Source: a virus | Strand: one strand, 5' to 3' | Virus record (IMG/VR): IMGVR_UViG_3300021437_000030 | Location: 1-47,358 of that record | DNA length: 47,358 nucleotides | In this document: positions 7,503 through 13,795 of the stretch, piece by piece | Numbering within the stretch: the first letter of the stretch is position 1 | Layout of the letters: every line of letters starts with the position of its first letter | Made by a program: the position numbers and the translations under genes | Notes under the pieces: model-generated | The model's input: the letters and a program-made list of their open reading frames with translations, nothing else | The model's database searches: none | What the model was told of the DNA's origin: nothing

Positions 7503-7651
7503 AAACATCTCCTGTGCTTTGCCATCGCCCTGCCCTGCTCTGTAAGCGTCACATAATACTCTCCGTTTTCACGTTCAATCGGCTTCCCGCAAAAAGGACA
7601 GAATGAATATTCATGGGCAATTGGCCCATAACAAAAAGAACAAGTTTTCAT
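7499..7651 (-). CDS. 50-aa zinc-ribbon protein
   Basis: ATG 7651 has GGAGAA upstream. The sequence carries CSFC at residues 4-7 and CPFCGKP at 18-24, a compact C-x2-C...C-x2-CG zinc ribbon, followed by a charged tail (RENGEYYVTLTEQGRAMAKH). Coupled by GTGA overlap to the next small gene. Similar stand-alone ribbons are common in phages; the partner is unknown. Confidence 0.65.
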   Translation of the reverse strand: MKTCSFCYGPIAHEYSFCPFCGKPIERENGEYYVTLTEQGRAMAKHRRCL

Positions 7652-7704
7652 ACATTCTCCGTGCTGAAGTAGCGTCTATGTTCTCAAGGTTGTCCGATTG
7701 GCCC

Positions 7705-7734
7705 TGACCTTGACCCTGACCTTGACCTTGACCC
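7705..7734. repeat. hexamer tandem repeat (TGACCY)x5
   Basis: Five contiguous TGACCT/TGACCC units in the gap between two small leftward genes. No inverted arms and no reading frame use; it may be slippage-prone sequence. Confidence 0.8.
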
Positions 7735-7737
7735 GGT

Positions 7738-7947
7738 TCATCGACGGGCGATCCGTTCACTCACGTCTGAGGCTGTCTCAATGCACTGTCGCCACAAACG
7801 GCAGACGTTTGGCTCTTGGACATGTTTGACCTGCTTCGCATACTTCAGTTGTAGCACGTCAGCTAAGTACTCCCGATAGACCTTGAGCGCATCGAGGACC
7901 ACCATTTGTTCTTGGGAGGTCAGGAAGATCAATCGACGGTGAGTCAT
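7738..7947 (-). CDS. hypothetical 69-aa helical protein
   Basis: ATG 7947 preceded by AGGAGAGG at good spacing. Predicted as one or two helices (QEQMVVLDALKVYREYLADVLQLK). Shares 89 bases with the 3' end of the upstream HTH gene in another frame, an unusually long same-strand overlap. No recognised family. Confidence 0.6.
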   Translation of the reverse strand: MTHRRLIFLTSQEQMVVLDALKVYREYLADVLQLKYAKQVKHVQEPNVCRLWRQCIETASDVSERIARR

Positions 7948-8173
7948 GGTCCTCTCCTATATTGTCGCCAGAAACGTCGCCACGCAACAGCCTGCGTGTG
8001 TCGTCTCTCTTCGGGGTGGGTAGCGTCAGTGTTCCGTGCTGTACCAGCCAGTCAATGCCTTGTTGCACACGCTCGATGCCAGTCGCGCCGTTCAGTCCGC
8101 ACTTCTTAGCAATCTGCTCCACGGACATGCCGGCCGCTGCCAGCTTGCCGATGCGCGCGTTCTTGTGATTCAT
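7859..8173 (-). CDS. small helix-turn-helix protein
   Basis: 104 aa from ATG 8173, which overlaps the stop of the 32-aa gene upstream (ATGA). Residues ~6-40 read as a helix-turn-helix (ARIGKLAAAGMSVEQIAKKC then GLNGATGIERV), like phage regulators or small terminase-type HTH domains. The last ~30 residues, read in the region shared with the next gene, are Pro/Gly-rich and may be incidental. Likely a DNA-binding regulator acting in the early region; its target is unknown. Confidence 0.6.
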   Translation of the reverse strand: MNHKNARIGKLAAAGMSVEQIAKKCGLNGATGIERVQQGIDWLVQHGTLTLPTPKRDDTRRLLRGDVSGDNIGEDHDSPSIDLPDLPRTNGGPRCAQGLSGVLS

Positions 8174-8268
8174 GAACTTGACTCCCACGCATAGACGGAT
8201 TTGGGTTCTTCACTCATACATGCATCCTTCCGAAAAACCGTGCGCGGCCGCAATTCTTGAGGGGTCAT
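8170..8268 (-). CDS. 32-aa peptide upstream of HTH gene
   Basis: ATG 8268, sequence MTPQELRPRTVFRKD..., stop overlapping the HTH gene start (ATGA). GAGGAG lies 12 bases upstream, a little far. A second in-frame ATG would give 15 residues. The coupling overlap is the main support. Confidence 0.4.
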   Translation of the reverse strand: MTPQELRPRTVFRKDACMSEEPKSVYAWESSS

Positions 8269-8297
8269 ATTTTCTGGGCGCTCCTCAGTAGCGAAAC

Positions 8298-8327
8298 TTG
8301 AACCGTAATGACGGAGTCAAGTATATA
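8298..8327 (+). promoter_or_regulatory. possible sigma70-like promoter
   Basis: TTGAAC (8298-8303), 18 bases, TATATA (8322-8327; TATAAT is in a shifted register at 8324). CTTGA and TCAAG form short inverted arms around the spacer. It points rightward against the leftward genes, so its role is unclear. Confidence 0.3.
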
Positions 8328-8338
8328 ATTCCCCTATG

Positions 8339-8500
8339 TTAACAGTCTCCACGCTCGTCCACAATTTCAATGTAGGGTGCAACCGCAATCAGCCACGCCA
8401 CCCGGACGGCCGGCGAATCAAAGACCTTCACCTTGATCGGGCCGGTCGGTGACCAGCGATAGCGGATGATGGACAGGGGCAGTGGATAGGGTGCCATCAT
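8339..8500 (-). CDS. 53-aa hypothetical protein
   Basis: ATG-ATG at 8500/8497 with AAGGAGG upstream, and the first ATG overlaps the stop of the preceding gene (ATGA). The sequence contains LSIIRYRWSPTGPIKVKVFD and WLIAVAPYIEIVDERGDC, a small alpha/beta-looking protein. No recognised family. Strong initiation signals and coupling make it a real gene. Confidence 0.6.
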   Translation of the reverse strand: MMAPYPLPLSIIRYRWSPTGPIKVKVFDSPAVRVAWLIAVAPYIEIVDERGDC

Positions 8501-8808
8501 CCTGCCTCCTTCTCGGACCGATCCAGTCCGTCATGCCTACACCCCAATTGGCCGCACTCTCCACAATACTCTTCGCGATCGATGGGTGTCAGATCCTCCG
8601 GATCGACCACGATCCGTTGATCGTCGCCGATCATCGTGACCACAACGTGACCTGTGCGGTTCTCGCAACCGGACCATTCGGTATCCTCGTCCGGAACGGT
8701 TTCCCACCCACGGGCATGGAAGGCCACGCCCTGATACCCTCTGACCCTGTAGGCATCGGCTGGGAAGGCCTGATCGTCTGATTCGTAGTGGATTCGATGA
8801 TGTTTCAT
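8497..8808 (-). CDS. conserved small phage protein with Cys motif
   Basis: 103 aa from ATG 8808 with AAGGAGAG upstream. Pattern GVAFHARGWE, PDEDTEWSGCENRTG, VTMIGDDQRIVVDPEDLTP and YCGECGQLGCRHDG resembles a small protein I recall from environmental phages, in which the final Cys/His cluster (C-x2-C-x4-C-x-H) looks metal-binding. Role unknown. Its end is coupled to the 53-aa gene. Confidence 0.7.
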   Translation of the reverse strand: MKHHRIHYESDDQAFPADAYRVRGYQGVAFHARGWETVPDEDTEWSGCENRTGHVVVTMIGDDQRIVVDPEDLTPIDREEYCGECGQLGCRHDGLDRSEKEAG

Positions 8809-8829
8809 GACTTGTTCTCTCCTTTGTCA

Positions 8830-8895
8830 TTACGCCGCCGGTTTTGAGATGAACGCGATCACGAGCCAGGCAAGGACAACGAGGATGATCATCAT
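8830..8895 (-). CDS. 21-aa single-span membrane peptide
   Basis: ATG 8895 overlaps the upstream TGA (ATGA). The whole peptide (MMIILVVLAWLVIAF...) is one transmembrane segment ending ISKPAA. Too short for usual gene calling, but it resembles the 34-aa (10472) and 28-aa (10705) membrane peptides in the same operon, each with a VV-x-x-AW core. Confidence 0.45.
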   Translation of the reverse strand: MMIILVVLAWLVIAFISKPAA

Positions 8896-9191
8896 ACGGC
8901 TACCCCCTGCGTGTAAAGCGAATCGATCCGGCCGTCGTCACACTGGTCGCGCGTCAGGATGTAGAGCGCACACCCACGCGGATCGCCTTGCACATACGCG
9001 CGCAGGGCGTAGGGCTTGCCGGTCTCTTCGTCGCGCTCAATGCAGCCGTGATCGGTGCCGCATTCCCGCTCGTGCCAACGGTGCAACGTGAGACTGATTC
9101 GGCGAAGCGCGTCGGTATCCCCACGACTGACGCCGAGCGCCATCAGTCGATTCTGTGTCGCAGTGATCTCCATGGCTTCGCGTTTCGTCAT
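8892..9191 (-). CDS. conserved small phage protein (WHERECG / DPRGCALY)
   Basis: 99 aa, ATG 9191 with AAGGAGG four bases upstream. Features LRRISLTLHRWHERECG, then a RDEETGKPY segment, then QGDPRGCALYILT. This layout matches a recurrent uncharacterised phage family known to me only as hypothetical. Cys and His residues in WHERECGTDHGC could bind metal. It is coupled by ATGA overlaps to both neighbours. Confidence 0.7.
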   Translation of the reverse strand: MTKREAMEITATQNRLMALGVSRGDTDALRRISLTLHRWHERECGTDHGCIERDEETGKPYALRAYVQGDPRGCALYILTRDQCDDGRIDSLYTQGVAV

Positions 9192-9403
9192 AGAACCTCC
9201 TTATGACGGAAACGAACGCGCATCACGTCGGCGTAGGACTGGAGATTGCCCCGGCCAATGTTGCGTCGATACTGCGGAATGTCATCTACTCCACCGTCTT
9301 CCGTACAGTCACGAACAATCAAGGCTTGGTCGGCGTCCGACAGATCATGCCAGTCCTGGCCGAAGTTGTAGCCAAGCGCGAAGCGTAAATCATTGCTCTT
9401 CAT
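9188..9403 (-). CDS. hypothetical 71-aa protein
   Basis: ATG 9403 overlaps the stop of the Ala-rich gene (ATGA), with GGAG seven bases upstream. Sequence contains LRFALGYNFGQDWHDLSDAD and a polar C terminus. No recognised domain. Its last codons (AAG GAG GTT CTA) supply the ribosome binding site of the next gene. Confidence 0.6.
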   Translation of the reverse strand: MKSNDLRFALGYNFGQDWHDLSDADQALIVRDCTEDGGVDDIPQYRRNIGRGNLQSYADVMRVRFRHKEVL

Positions 9404-10077
9404 GACGAACTCCGATCTGCCGCGGGAACAAATCCCTGTCGCCGGCACGCATGGAGGGCGGCTCGAAGGTCAAGAATTTGTTGCCGATATTCTGCCGTCC
9501 GTGCCGCGTTTGCCGCCCATGCCGCGCTTGCCGCCCGTGTTGCCGCCCATGCCGCGCTTGCCGCCCGTGTTGCCGCGCTTGCCGCGCTTGCCGTCCGTGT
9601 TGCCGCGCTTGCCGCCCATGCCGCGCTTGCCGCGCTTGCCGCCCGTGTTGCCGCGTCTGCCGCCCATGCCGCGCTTGCCGCCCGTGTTGCCACCTCTGCC
9701 GTCCGTGCCTCGTCTGCCGCCCGTGCCGCGTTTGCCGCCCATGCTGCCGCGTCTGCCGCCCCTGCTGCCGCCCGATTTTCGCCTGACAACCATCTTGCCG
9801 CCCACTGCTCAACTGCTGTGACCCCGCACGTCAGGGCATGAGTCGTAATCGCGCGCGTCAGGACGGCGACCTGCCAGCGTGTCAAACATGTGGTAGACAA
9901 CGTCCCAGGACGGCAGGCCATCCAGACCTTGTGCTCATCGGATAGGTCAGGGAGATCAAGGATCTGCTGCAGTGTCAACGTGCGGCGGCTCCCGAAATGC
10001 CGCCGGATTTCAGTCTTCGATAAGCACGGCCGATGTTTCAACACGGCCGCGATTGTCCAGGAGGTTTTGGTGTTCAT
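9400..10077 (-). CDS. Ala-rich repeat protein
   Basis: 225 aa from ATG 10077, which overlaps the upstream stop (ATGA) and has GGGAGA before it. Residues 1-100 are globular (QQILDLPDLSDEHKVWMACR, later LTRAITTHALTCGVTAVEQW); residues ~101-190 are degenerate repeats of the type AASAAWAADAATRA. The tail (YRQQILDLRAALHACRRQG) is again non-repetitive. The repeat would form an amphipathic Ala helix. The N-terminal layout recalls proteins annotated as Imm-5-like or simply Ala-rich in metagenomes; I do not claim an immunity function. Compare the gene at the left window edge. Confidence 0.7.
   Translation of the reverse strand: MNTKTSWTIAAVLKHRPCLSKTEIRRHFGSRRTLTLQQILDLPDLSDEHKVWMACRPGTLSTTCLTRWQVAVLTRAITTHALTCGVTAVEQWAARWLSGENRAAAGAADAAAWAANAARAADEARTAEVATRAASAAWAADAATRAASAASAAWAASAATRTASAASAATRAASAAWAATRAASAAWAANAARTAEYRQQILDLRAALHACRRQGFVPAADRSSS
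9490..9770. repeat. degenerate tandem repeat inside Ala-rich gene
   Basis: Interleaved 9-15 base units (GCCGCGCTTGCC, GCCGCCCGTGTTGCC and relatives) repeated for about 280 bases. In the minus frame they keep Ala at most positions, so selection on the protein or slippage-driven expansion both fit. Confidence 0.8.
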
Positions 10078-10475
10078 TGTTTGTCTCCCGCACCCCAAAA
10101 GGGCGAATACGCAAATGGCACGTCATACCAGAGGGTGTTCGTGATCTGATCGACAAACACAGTGACGCACGCACGGCACGTGTAGGACGCAAGAATGGCT
10201 CGACTCTCGGCCGTCACGTGGACATACAAATCGCTGTTATGCTGGGGCTGGGGCGCCCCCCTGCACAAAATCGGACGCACCGAAGACACACAGATAAGCC
10301 GACTCTCAGGAGTCGCAGCCTTTCGTGCGTGACGTGTGCAGAAATAGAGGTAGTACACCGTCATACCAATGTGACGAACACTTTCGAGCGATGCGCGGCG
10401 TCCGCATTCATGCCACCCTCGGCGAACAGATCCGATCTCAGCACAACACCGAGGTACGTTGGCTGTTGTCTTCAT
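10074..10475 (-). CDS. small phage protein ending in LWYDVPFAY motif
   Basis: 133 aa from ATG 10475, overlapping the stop of the 34-aa membrane peptide (ATGA) and preceded by GGAGGA. The first half has a possible Cys/His metal site (CC, WHECGRRA, FCTRHAR). The second half (HNSDLYVHVTAES, then VFVDQITNTLWYDVPFAY) matches a recurrent small phage family of unknown function. The last 59 bases of homology are shared with the gene at 10570, indicating duplication. Confidence 0.65.
   Translation of the reverse strand: MKTTANVPRCCAEIGSVRRGWHECGRRASLESVRHIGMTVYYLYFCTRHARKAATPESRLICVSSVRPILCRGAPQPQHNSDLYVHVTAESRAILASYTCRACVTVFVDQITNTLWYDVPFAYSPFWGAGDKQ
10094..10152. repeat. 59-bp direct repeat, copy 1
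   Basis: Matches 10597-10655 at 57 of 59 positions. Codes for the DQITNTLWYDVPFAY region in both genes, in the same frame. Confidence 0.9.
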
Positions 10476-10576
10476 ATATCCTCCGGCCGGTCGATCCGGC
10501 GAACAAGACCCCACACCCAGACGAACACCACGTCAATCGCGAGCCAGGCACCGACGACGACAAGGGCGGTCAGCAT
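10472..10576 (-). CDS. 34-aa single-span membrane peptide
   Basis: ATG 10576 lies within the end of the upstream 41-aa gene, and its stop overlaps the next ATG (ATGA). Sequence MLTALVVVGAWLAIDVVFVW... then a basic tail WGLVRRIDRPEDI: one transmembrane helix with a positively charged cytoplasmic end. Part of a set with the peptides at 8830 and 10705. Confidence 0.5.
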   Translation of the reverse strand: MLTALVVVGAWLAIDVVFVWVWGLVRRIDRPEDI

Positions 10577-10695
10577 ACCCTCACCTTCCGGCCAGACCAA
10601 AAGAGCGGATACGCAAATGGCACGTCATACCAGAGGGTGTTCGTGATCTGATCGAGGAGCACTCCTGCTGCGATAAGTTGATCGTAAATACTCAT
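10570..10695 (-). CDS. 41-aa truncated paralogue of the 10074-10475 protein
   Basis: ATG 10695 with AGGAGG five bases upstream. The first residues (MSIYDQLIAAGVLL) match the usual start of the small LWYDVPFAY family. The middle (DQITNTLWYDVPFAY) is nearly identical to the C terminus of the gene at 10074; after it the reading diverges to PLFWSGRKVRVC. It probably arose by duplication and internal loss. Confidence 0.6.
   Translation of the reverse strand: MSIYDQLIAAGVLLDQITNTLWYDVPFAYPLFWSGRKVRVC
10597..10655. repeat. 59-bp direct repeat, copy 2
   Basis: Second copy of the 10094-10152 repeat, offset 503 bases, two mismatches. Confidence 0.9.
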
Positions 10696-10704
10696 GCTGT
10701 CCTC

Positions 10705-10791
10705 CTACCTCGACAGTCGTGACCAGACGATGCCAAACGCGAACGACGCCGCTACCCACGCGAGCAATACGACAATCACTGTATGTAACAT
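10705..10791 (-). CDS. 28-aa single-span membrane peptide
   Basis: ATG 10791 with GGAGG five bases upstream, starting one base after the previous stop. Sequence MLHTVIVVLLAWVAASFAFG then IVWSRLSR: one membrane helix with a basic end. Its stop sits inside the ribosome binding region of the 41-aa gene. Confidence 0.5.
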   Translation of the reverse strand: MLHTVIVVLLAWVAASFAFGIVWSRLSR

Positions 10792-10792
10792 C

Positions 10793-11041
10793 TCAGCCTC
10801 CATGTGAACACCGACACCCTCCACGGTGGTGGGACAAGCCAAACACACAGTCACGACTAACATAATCGTAATTACGCCGCGGCCTGGAACTGTCTGTCCC
10901 ATGCACCATGTCGGCCAACCACCCCGCATACCGATAGTCCCCACAATCGTCATCGAAGTCGTCGGAGGTGCGTCCGTGCCAGTCGCAGAGTTCCCCGCCA
11001 TCGTCGTCGGTCATTACGAGCGCAGATGTATCCTCAATCAT
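10793..11041 (-). CDS. acidic Cys/His-rich hypothetical protein
   Basis: 82 aa from ATG 11041 with AGGAGG five bases upstream. Strongly acidic first half (MTDDDGGELCDWHGRTSDDF, DDDCGDYRYAGW), Cys/His near the end (GLSHHRGGCRCSHGG). Cys-Asp-Trp-His spacing suggests a metal site. An overlapping frame through 11001 lacks a start signal and was not chosen, except for the short membrane peptide downstream. Confidence 0.6.
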   Translation of the reverse strand: MIEDTSALVMTDDDGGELCDWHGRTSDDFDDDCGDYRYAGWLADMVHGTDSSRPRRNYDYVSRDCVFGLSHHRGGCRCSHGG

Positions 11042-11109
11042 GATATCCTCCTGGCAACCAGTACGACTTCACCGTTCTGTCGGGTTATGGGAACAGCGGA
11101 TCGGATCAA
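11038..11109 (-). CDS. possible 23-aa peptide
   Basis: TTG 11109, sequence MIRSAVPITRQNGEVVLVAR..., stop overlapping the next ATG (ATGA). The only support is this coupling and a protein-like sequence; no ribosome binding site is visible. Confidence 0.25.
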   Translation of the reverse strand: MIRSAVPITRQNGEVVLVARRIS

Positions 11110-11134
11110 CGTTCAATCTTTGTAACTGCACCTC

Positions 11135-11326
11135 TCATGCCGGCCCATCTCCCCACGAGCCACAATGAATACGAACGGTGTATTGGGCATCCGGCTCAAT
11201 GGAATGCATTCTACTGAACCACAAGCGCAATAGCCTAGACTGCCGTAAACGACTGCCAGCGAGAACGATCTCTACGCATTGCGACAGGGCCGTTCCGCGC
11301 CAGAACTCAATCCGCGTGCAATACAT
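11135..11326 (-). CDS. hypothetical 63-aa basic protein
   Basis: ATG 11326 with AGGAG seven bases upstream; in-frame ATGs at 11371 and 11413 are less well supported. Basic (RLRQSRLLRLWFSRMHS) with several Cys. It is the first gene downstream of the repeat-rich region at 11.3-12.1 kb, so it may head this leftward transcript. No family recognised. Confidence 0.5.
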   Translation of the reverse strand: MYCTRIEFWRGTALSQCVEIVLAGSRLRQSRLLRLWFSRMHSIEPDAQYTVRIHCGSWGDGPA

Positions 11327-11475
11327 ATCTATTCTCCTGCCCAGAAGTAGGCACCTTTGATGCCAGTTCATTTCCCCACCACCGCACACCGCATGCCAGG
11401 TTTTTCGCCCCACTGTGTACCGTTTTAGGGCACATCATGCTTGTAAACCACAGAAGTCAAACGACTTATGACGAA

Positions 11476-11511
11476 TGTCCCATTATAGAACACTCTGTCC
11501 ATAATGGGACA
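11476..11511. promoter_or_regulatory. 11-bp perfect inverted repeat
   Basis: TGTCCCATTAT and ATAATGGGACA around a 14-base loop. There is no T run after it, so an operator or RNA hairpin fits better than an intrinsic terminator. Confidence 0.65.
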
Positions 11512-11570
11512 GTCCAATAGTCTAATACAATTTGGCATAAGGAGACATCCTTTCCCCTGTATGTATGAAA

Positions 11571-11739
11571 TGTGAGCGCAGGACACTCAACCTAAATGTG
11601 AGTGGGGGACACTCAACCCAGTGCGGGGACGACCGATATAACGTGGCGGTTGCCGCGGTTGCCGCATGCCCGCCTCAGGCGAGCTGCCTCCAGGACACTC
11701 ACGTACGACATGGTATGTGAGCGGAGGACACTCAACCTA
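11571..11739. repeat. three 24-base operator-like repeats
   Basis: Copies at 11571-11594, 11597-11620 and 11716-11739 share TGTGAGYG...GGACACTCAACCYA; a fragment (GGACACTCA) lies at 11693. TGAG and CTCA give each unit partial dyad symmetry, strongest in copy 2 (TGAGTG/CACTCA). Confidence 0.75.
11643..11665. repeat. second copy of 23-base GC-rich element
   Basis: Identical to 7052-7074, but here the right arm of the palindrome is not completed. Confidence 0.85.
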
Positions 11740-11991
11740 GCACGACATTGTGTGACATTGTATGACACTGACCACCTGGGGGGACACCGCGCGGGGAGGG
11801 AGTCAGCGCAGTGGAACGGGGTGACCTCACGAAAATTTTTTCCCTTAACCCGTACATCAACAAGCAGTTAGCGCAAAGCCACACTCGCCAATATTTCGTT
11901 TCCCAGTTTACTGTCTGACACACCACACCCTAAGTAGTGGTACGAGCAGCACTTAAAGGATGAAAAAGGCTGTGCGGGAGTTACGGGTATT

Positions 11992-12096
11992 TCACCGTAT
12001 CTTCGCCTCCAAGCCCCAAAAGTGTGTGTCGATAAAGCGTTGCCAGTCAGGATTCCACGAGTGCATCCAGACCTCATGATGCCAGGACCGTTGCAC
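11992..12096 (-). CDS. possible 34-aa Trp-rich peptide
   Basis: GTG 12096, sequence with VQRSWHHEVWMHSWNPDWQ then RFIDTHFWGLEAKIR. The amphipathic, Trp-rich sequence looks protein-like, but there is no clear ribosome binding site. It begins right after a 14-base repeat. Confidence 0.25.
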   Translation of the reverse strand: MQRSWHHEVWMHSWNPDWQRFIDTHFWGLEAKIR

Positions 12097-12109
12097 TGCA
12101 CACCACACC

Positions 12110-12307
12110 CTAGTCATCATCATCGATCACCAACCGCTCACACAGCAGGTTGAGGATCTCCCGCCCCACATGTTCACAGATCACTTCGTGGTCAGGAGTC
12201 TCGGTATGCTTGAATGCACGACGTATCCCGAACGCGGCACCTTCCTCCACACAGGCCACCAGGACCGGATAGAGCCTGGCACGAGGACGGGGTTTGCGTG
12301 TGGGCAT
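12110..12307 (-). CDS. hypothetical 65-aa protein
   Basis: ATG 12307. Basic N terminus (MPTRKPRPRARLYPVLVAC), acidic C terminus ending IDDDD. Helical middle. No family recognised. The stop overlaps the 14-base repeat at 12099-12112. Confidence 0.55.
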   Translation of the reverse strand: MPTRKPRPRARLYPVLVACVEEGAAFGIRRAFKHTETPDHEVICEHVGREILNLLCERLVIDDDD

Positions 12308-12316
12308 GAGTGGAAC

Positions 12317-12505
12317 CTACTTGGGCCGCTCGTCTCCGCACAGCGGAGATTCGCGGAGCAGCTGACGGAGGCATTGATCAGCCTCATCACAAGTGTGACA
12401 CAATCCGGTACGAATGCCTGTGGGTTTATGGTAGTACTCAACCTGCACAGGCTGACCGTGTTCATACTTACAATACGTTGAGAGATCCGCTGGAGCAATT
12501 TTCAC
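12317..12505 (-). CDS. hypothetical 62-aa Cys-containing protein
   Basis: GTG 12505 overlaps the upstream TGA (GTGA). Contains YCKYEHGQPV, CHTCDEADQC and a late Cys, consistent with a small zinc-binding fold. No family recognised. Confidence 0.55.
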   Translation of the reverse strand: MKIAPADLSTYCKYEHGQPVQVEYYHKPTGIRTGLCHTCDEADQCLRQLLRESPLCGDERPK

Positions 12506-12912
12506 TTGAACACCCGCAGGACGCGAAACTCTGGTTCGGGCAAATCAATGGGCGCATTGATATCGCCCCCGTCCCAGTGACGGCTTTCCAGCAGCATCCA
12601 CACCATCCCATTTTGCGCTCCTGCATTGAGCAGCACAACGCCATCTGGAAGGGCGTGGGTATGACACTCCACATAGTGCTTCCCGGAGGTACAGAGGTAC
12701 AGATACGTCATCGCCGGCAGGGTGAGCAGTCGTACGCCCATTACGTCCGCTCCGGCCGCCGCCAACGAAACGTCACAGCGACATGCCCACAATGGATGGT
12801 CGTGAACCAGGCAGAGCGTTGACAACTCCAACTGGTTTGTGAAAACCAACGCACTTGCAACAAGGTGCGGGGGGTGCAGATTAGGTCCATTTCTTCTCCA
12901 AGCAGGCATCAC
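12502..12912 (-). CDS. hypothetical protein
   Basis: Up to 136 aa. The start is uncertain: ATG 12912 overlaps the upstream gene, while internal TTG codons would give about 110 residues. Core LCLVHDHPLWACRCDVSLAA and YLYLCTSGKHYVECHTHALP are Cys/His-rich. Its end is coupled to the next gene by a GTGA overlap. Function unknown. Confidence 0.5.
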   Translation of the reverse strand: MMPAWRRNGPNLHPPHLVASALVFTNQLELSTLCLVHDHPLWACRCDVSLAAAGADVMGVRLLTLPAMTYLYLCTSGKHYVECHTHALPDGVVLLNAGAQNGMVWMLLESRHWDGGDINAPIDLPEPEFRVLRVFK

Positions 12913-13117
12913 AGAGAGGGGTCACACTTCCGGTGGGAATGGTGACACCACACGTTGTACAGAAGGTGGGCAGCACACCCCGTGCCATTTGTCGCCGTCG
13001 CCGTTGGGCTGCCTGCGTGCCGTCATGAGGGAGCCATGCGGCCCGCTCCACAACGATTTGGCGCTTGGTGATGGGATGCTCCACGGTCTTGTCTTTGGTG
13101 CGTAAGGGGCTCGTCAT
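12881..13117 (-). CDS. small zinc-finger protein
   Basis: 78 aa from ATG 13117 (MTSPLRTKDKTVEHP). The C terminus has CTTCGV and CDACLEKKW, a C-x2-C...C-x2-C zinc finger after a very basic stretch (QAAQRRRRQMARG). Divergent from the packaging operon, so the ~60-base gap at 13117-13180 should hold promoters for both directions, though I see no clear boxes. A longer start at 13162 is possible. Possibly DNA-binding. Confidence 0.6.
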   Translation of the reverse strand: MTSPLRTKDKTVEHPITKRQIVVERAAWLPHDGTQAAQRRRRQMARGVLPTFCTTCGVTIPTGSVTPLCDACLEKKWT

Positions 13118-13179
13118 CAATATTGGCCACAAAGAATTGCATGGTTGCACGAACTGTGCCATACTACTCTTCGGAGCCG

Positions 13180-13794
13180 ATGTCTCACGCCAACCCGCCC
13201 ACACCTCCCGGTGTTATGCAGCCCGTGCCCCCTCCTCACGAGGCCGCGCGCATGGCGATAGGGGTGTTGGCTCCTCTTTCTCCTCCCCTTCCAGCAGTGA
13301 ATGGCTTCCGAGGCATGGTGTCCATCCCAGTTCCCGCAGGCACGCTCATCTCCAAGCGGGAAGCCCGCCTTCGCCGGCAGCTTGCTAAGGCCATGGCGAT
13401 GCGGAATGCCGGGTCCACGTGGGAGGACATTGGCGCACGACTCCACCGCCACAAGGATACTATCCGCATGGCGATCCGCAATGCCATTCGTCGCGGGTGG
13501 ATTGAAATCGCCACGACGTCCACAGACGAGGACACACGGGATCTCCTGCTCAAGCCCAAGGTGGTGCGCAATTTGAATAAGCTGTTGGATGATGAAGATC
13601 GAGCTGCCACACTGATGGCGGCAAAGGGTTTGGGGGTCTTCCAAGACTACTCCGCAAACAAGAACGGGCAGGCTGCACCCCAGGTGCTCCAGATCAATAT
13701 TGCCATGCCCACGGGACCAACCCCCCGACTTCCCCCGGGAAGTTGTGGGGGCACCCCGGCCATTATAGAGGGATTGACCCTCGAACAGGACTAA
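13180..13794 (+). CDS. terS: putative small terminase subunit
   Basis: 204 aa from ATG 13180 (upstream ATG 13141 and TTG 13123 are alternatives). A Pro-rich N terminus is followed by a helix-turn-helix (RRQLAKAMAMRNAGSTWED then IGARLHRHKDTI), and a helical part ending RNLNKLLDDEDRAATLMAAK. The first gene of the rightward packaging operon, with HTH and helical oligomerisation region, fits a small terminase that recognises phage DNA and recruits the large subunit. Identity rests on architecture and position, not a family match. Confidence 0.55.
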   Translation: MSHANPPTPPGVMQPVPPPHEAARMAIGVLAPLSPPLPAVNGFRGMVSIPVPAGTLISKREARLRRQLAKAMAMRNAGSTWEDIGARLHRHKDTIRMAIRNAIRRGWIEIATTSTDEDTRDLLLKPKVVRNLNKLLDDEDRAATLMAAKGLGVFQDYSANKNGQAAPQVLQINIAMPTGPTPRLPPGSCGGTPAIIEGLTLEQD

Positions 13795-13795
13795 C

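Larger units (their letters stand above)
11327..12109. other. repeat-rich gene-poor regulatory region
   Basis: 783 bases without a confident gene. It holds a strong inverted repeat (11476-11511), three copies of a 24-base operator-like repeat, a 23-base copy of the element from 7052, a tandem TGACATTG pair near 11744, an A/T run (AAAATTTTTT near 11830), two 14-base repeats (11919, 12099) and one weak small reading frame. Leftward genes end upstream and resume downstream, so a control region or second origin-like locus is likely. Confidence 0.55.

Noticed and set aside
7263-7556. Rightward frames after the iteron promoter (7263-7556, 7357-7545)
   Set aside because: No ribosome binding site, Cys/Arg-rich shadow composition, and two better leftward zinc-ribbon genes occupy the region.
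9490-9770. Regular repeats considered as a CRISPR array
   Set aside because: Units are short, contiguous and in frame, without unique spacers; they code for an Ala-rich helix.
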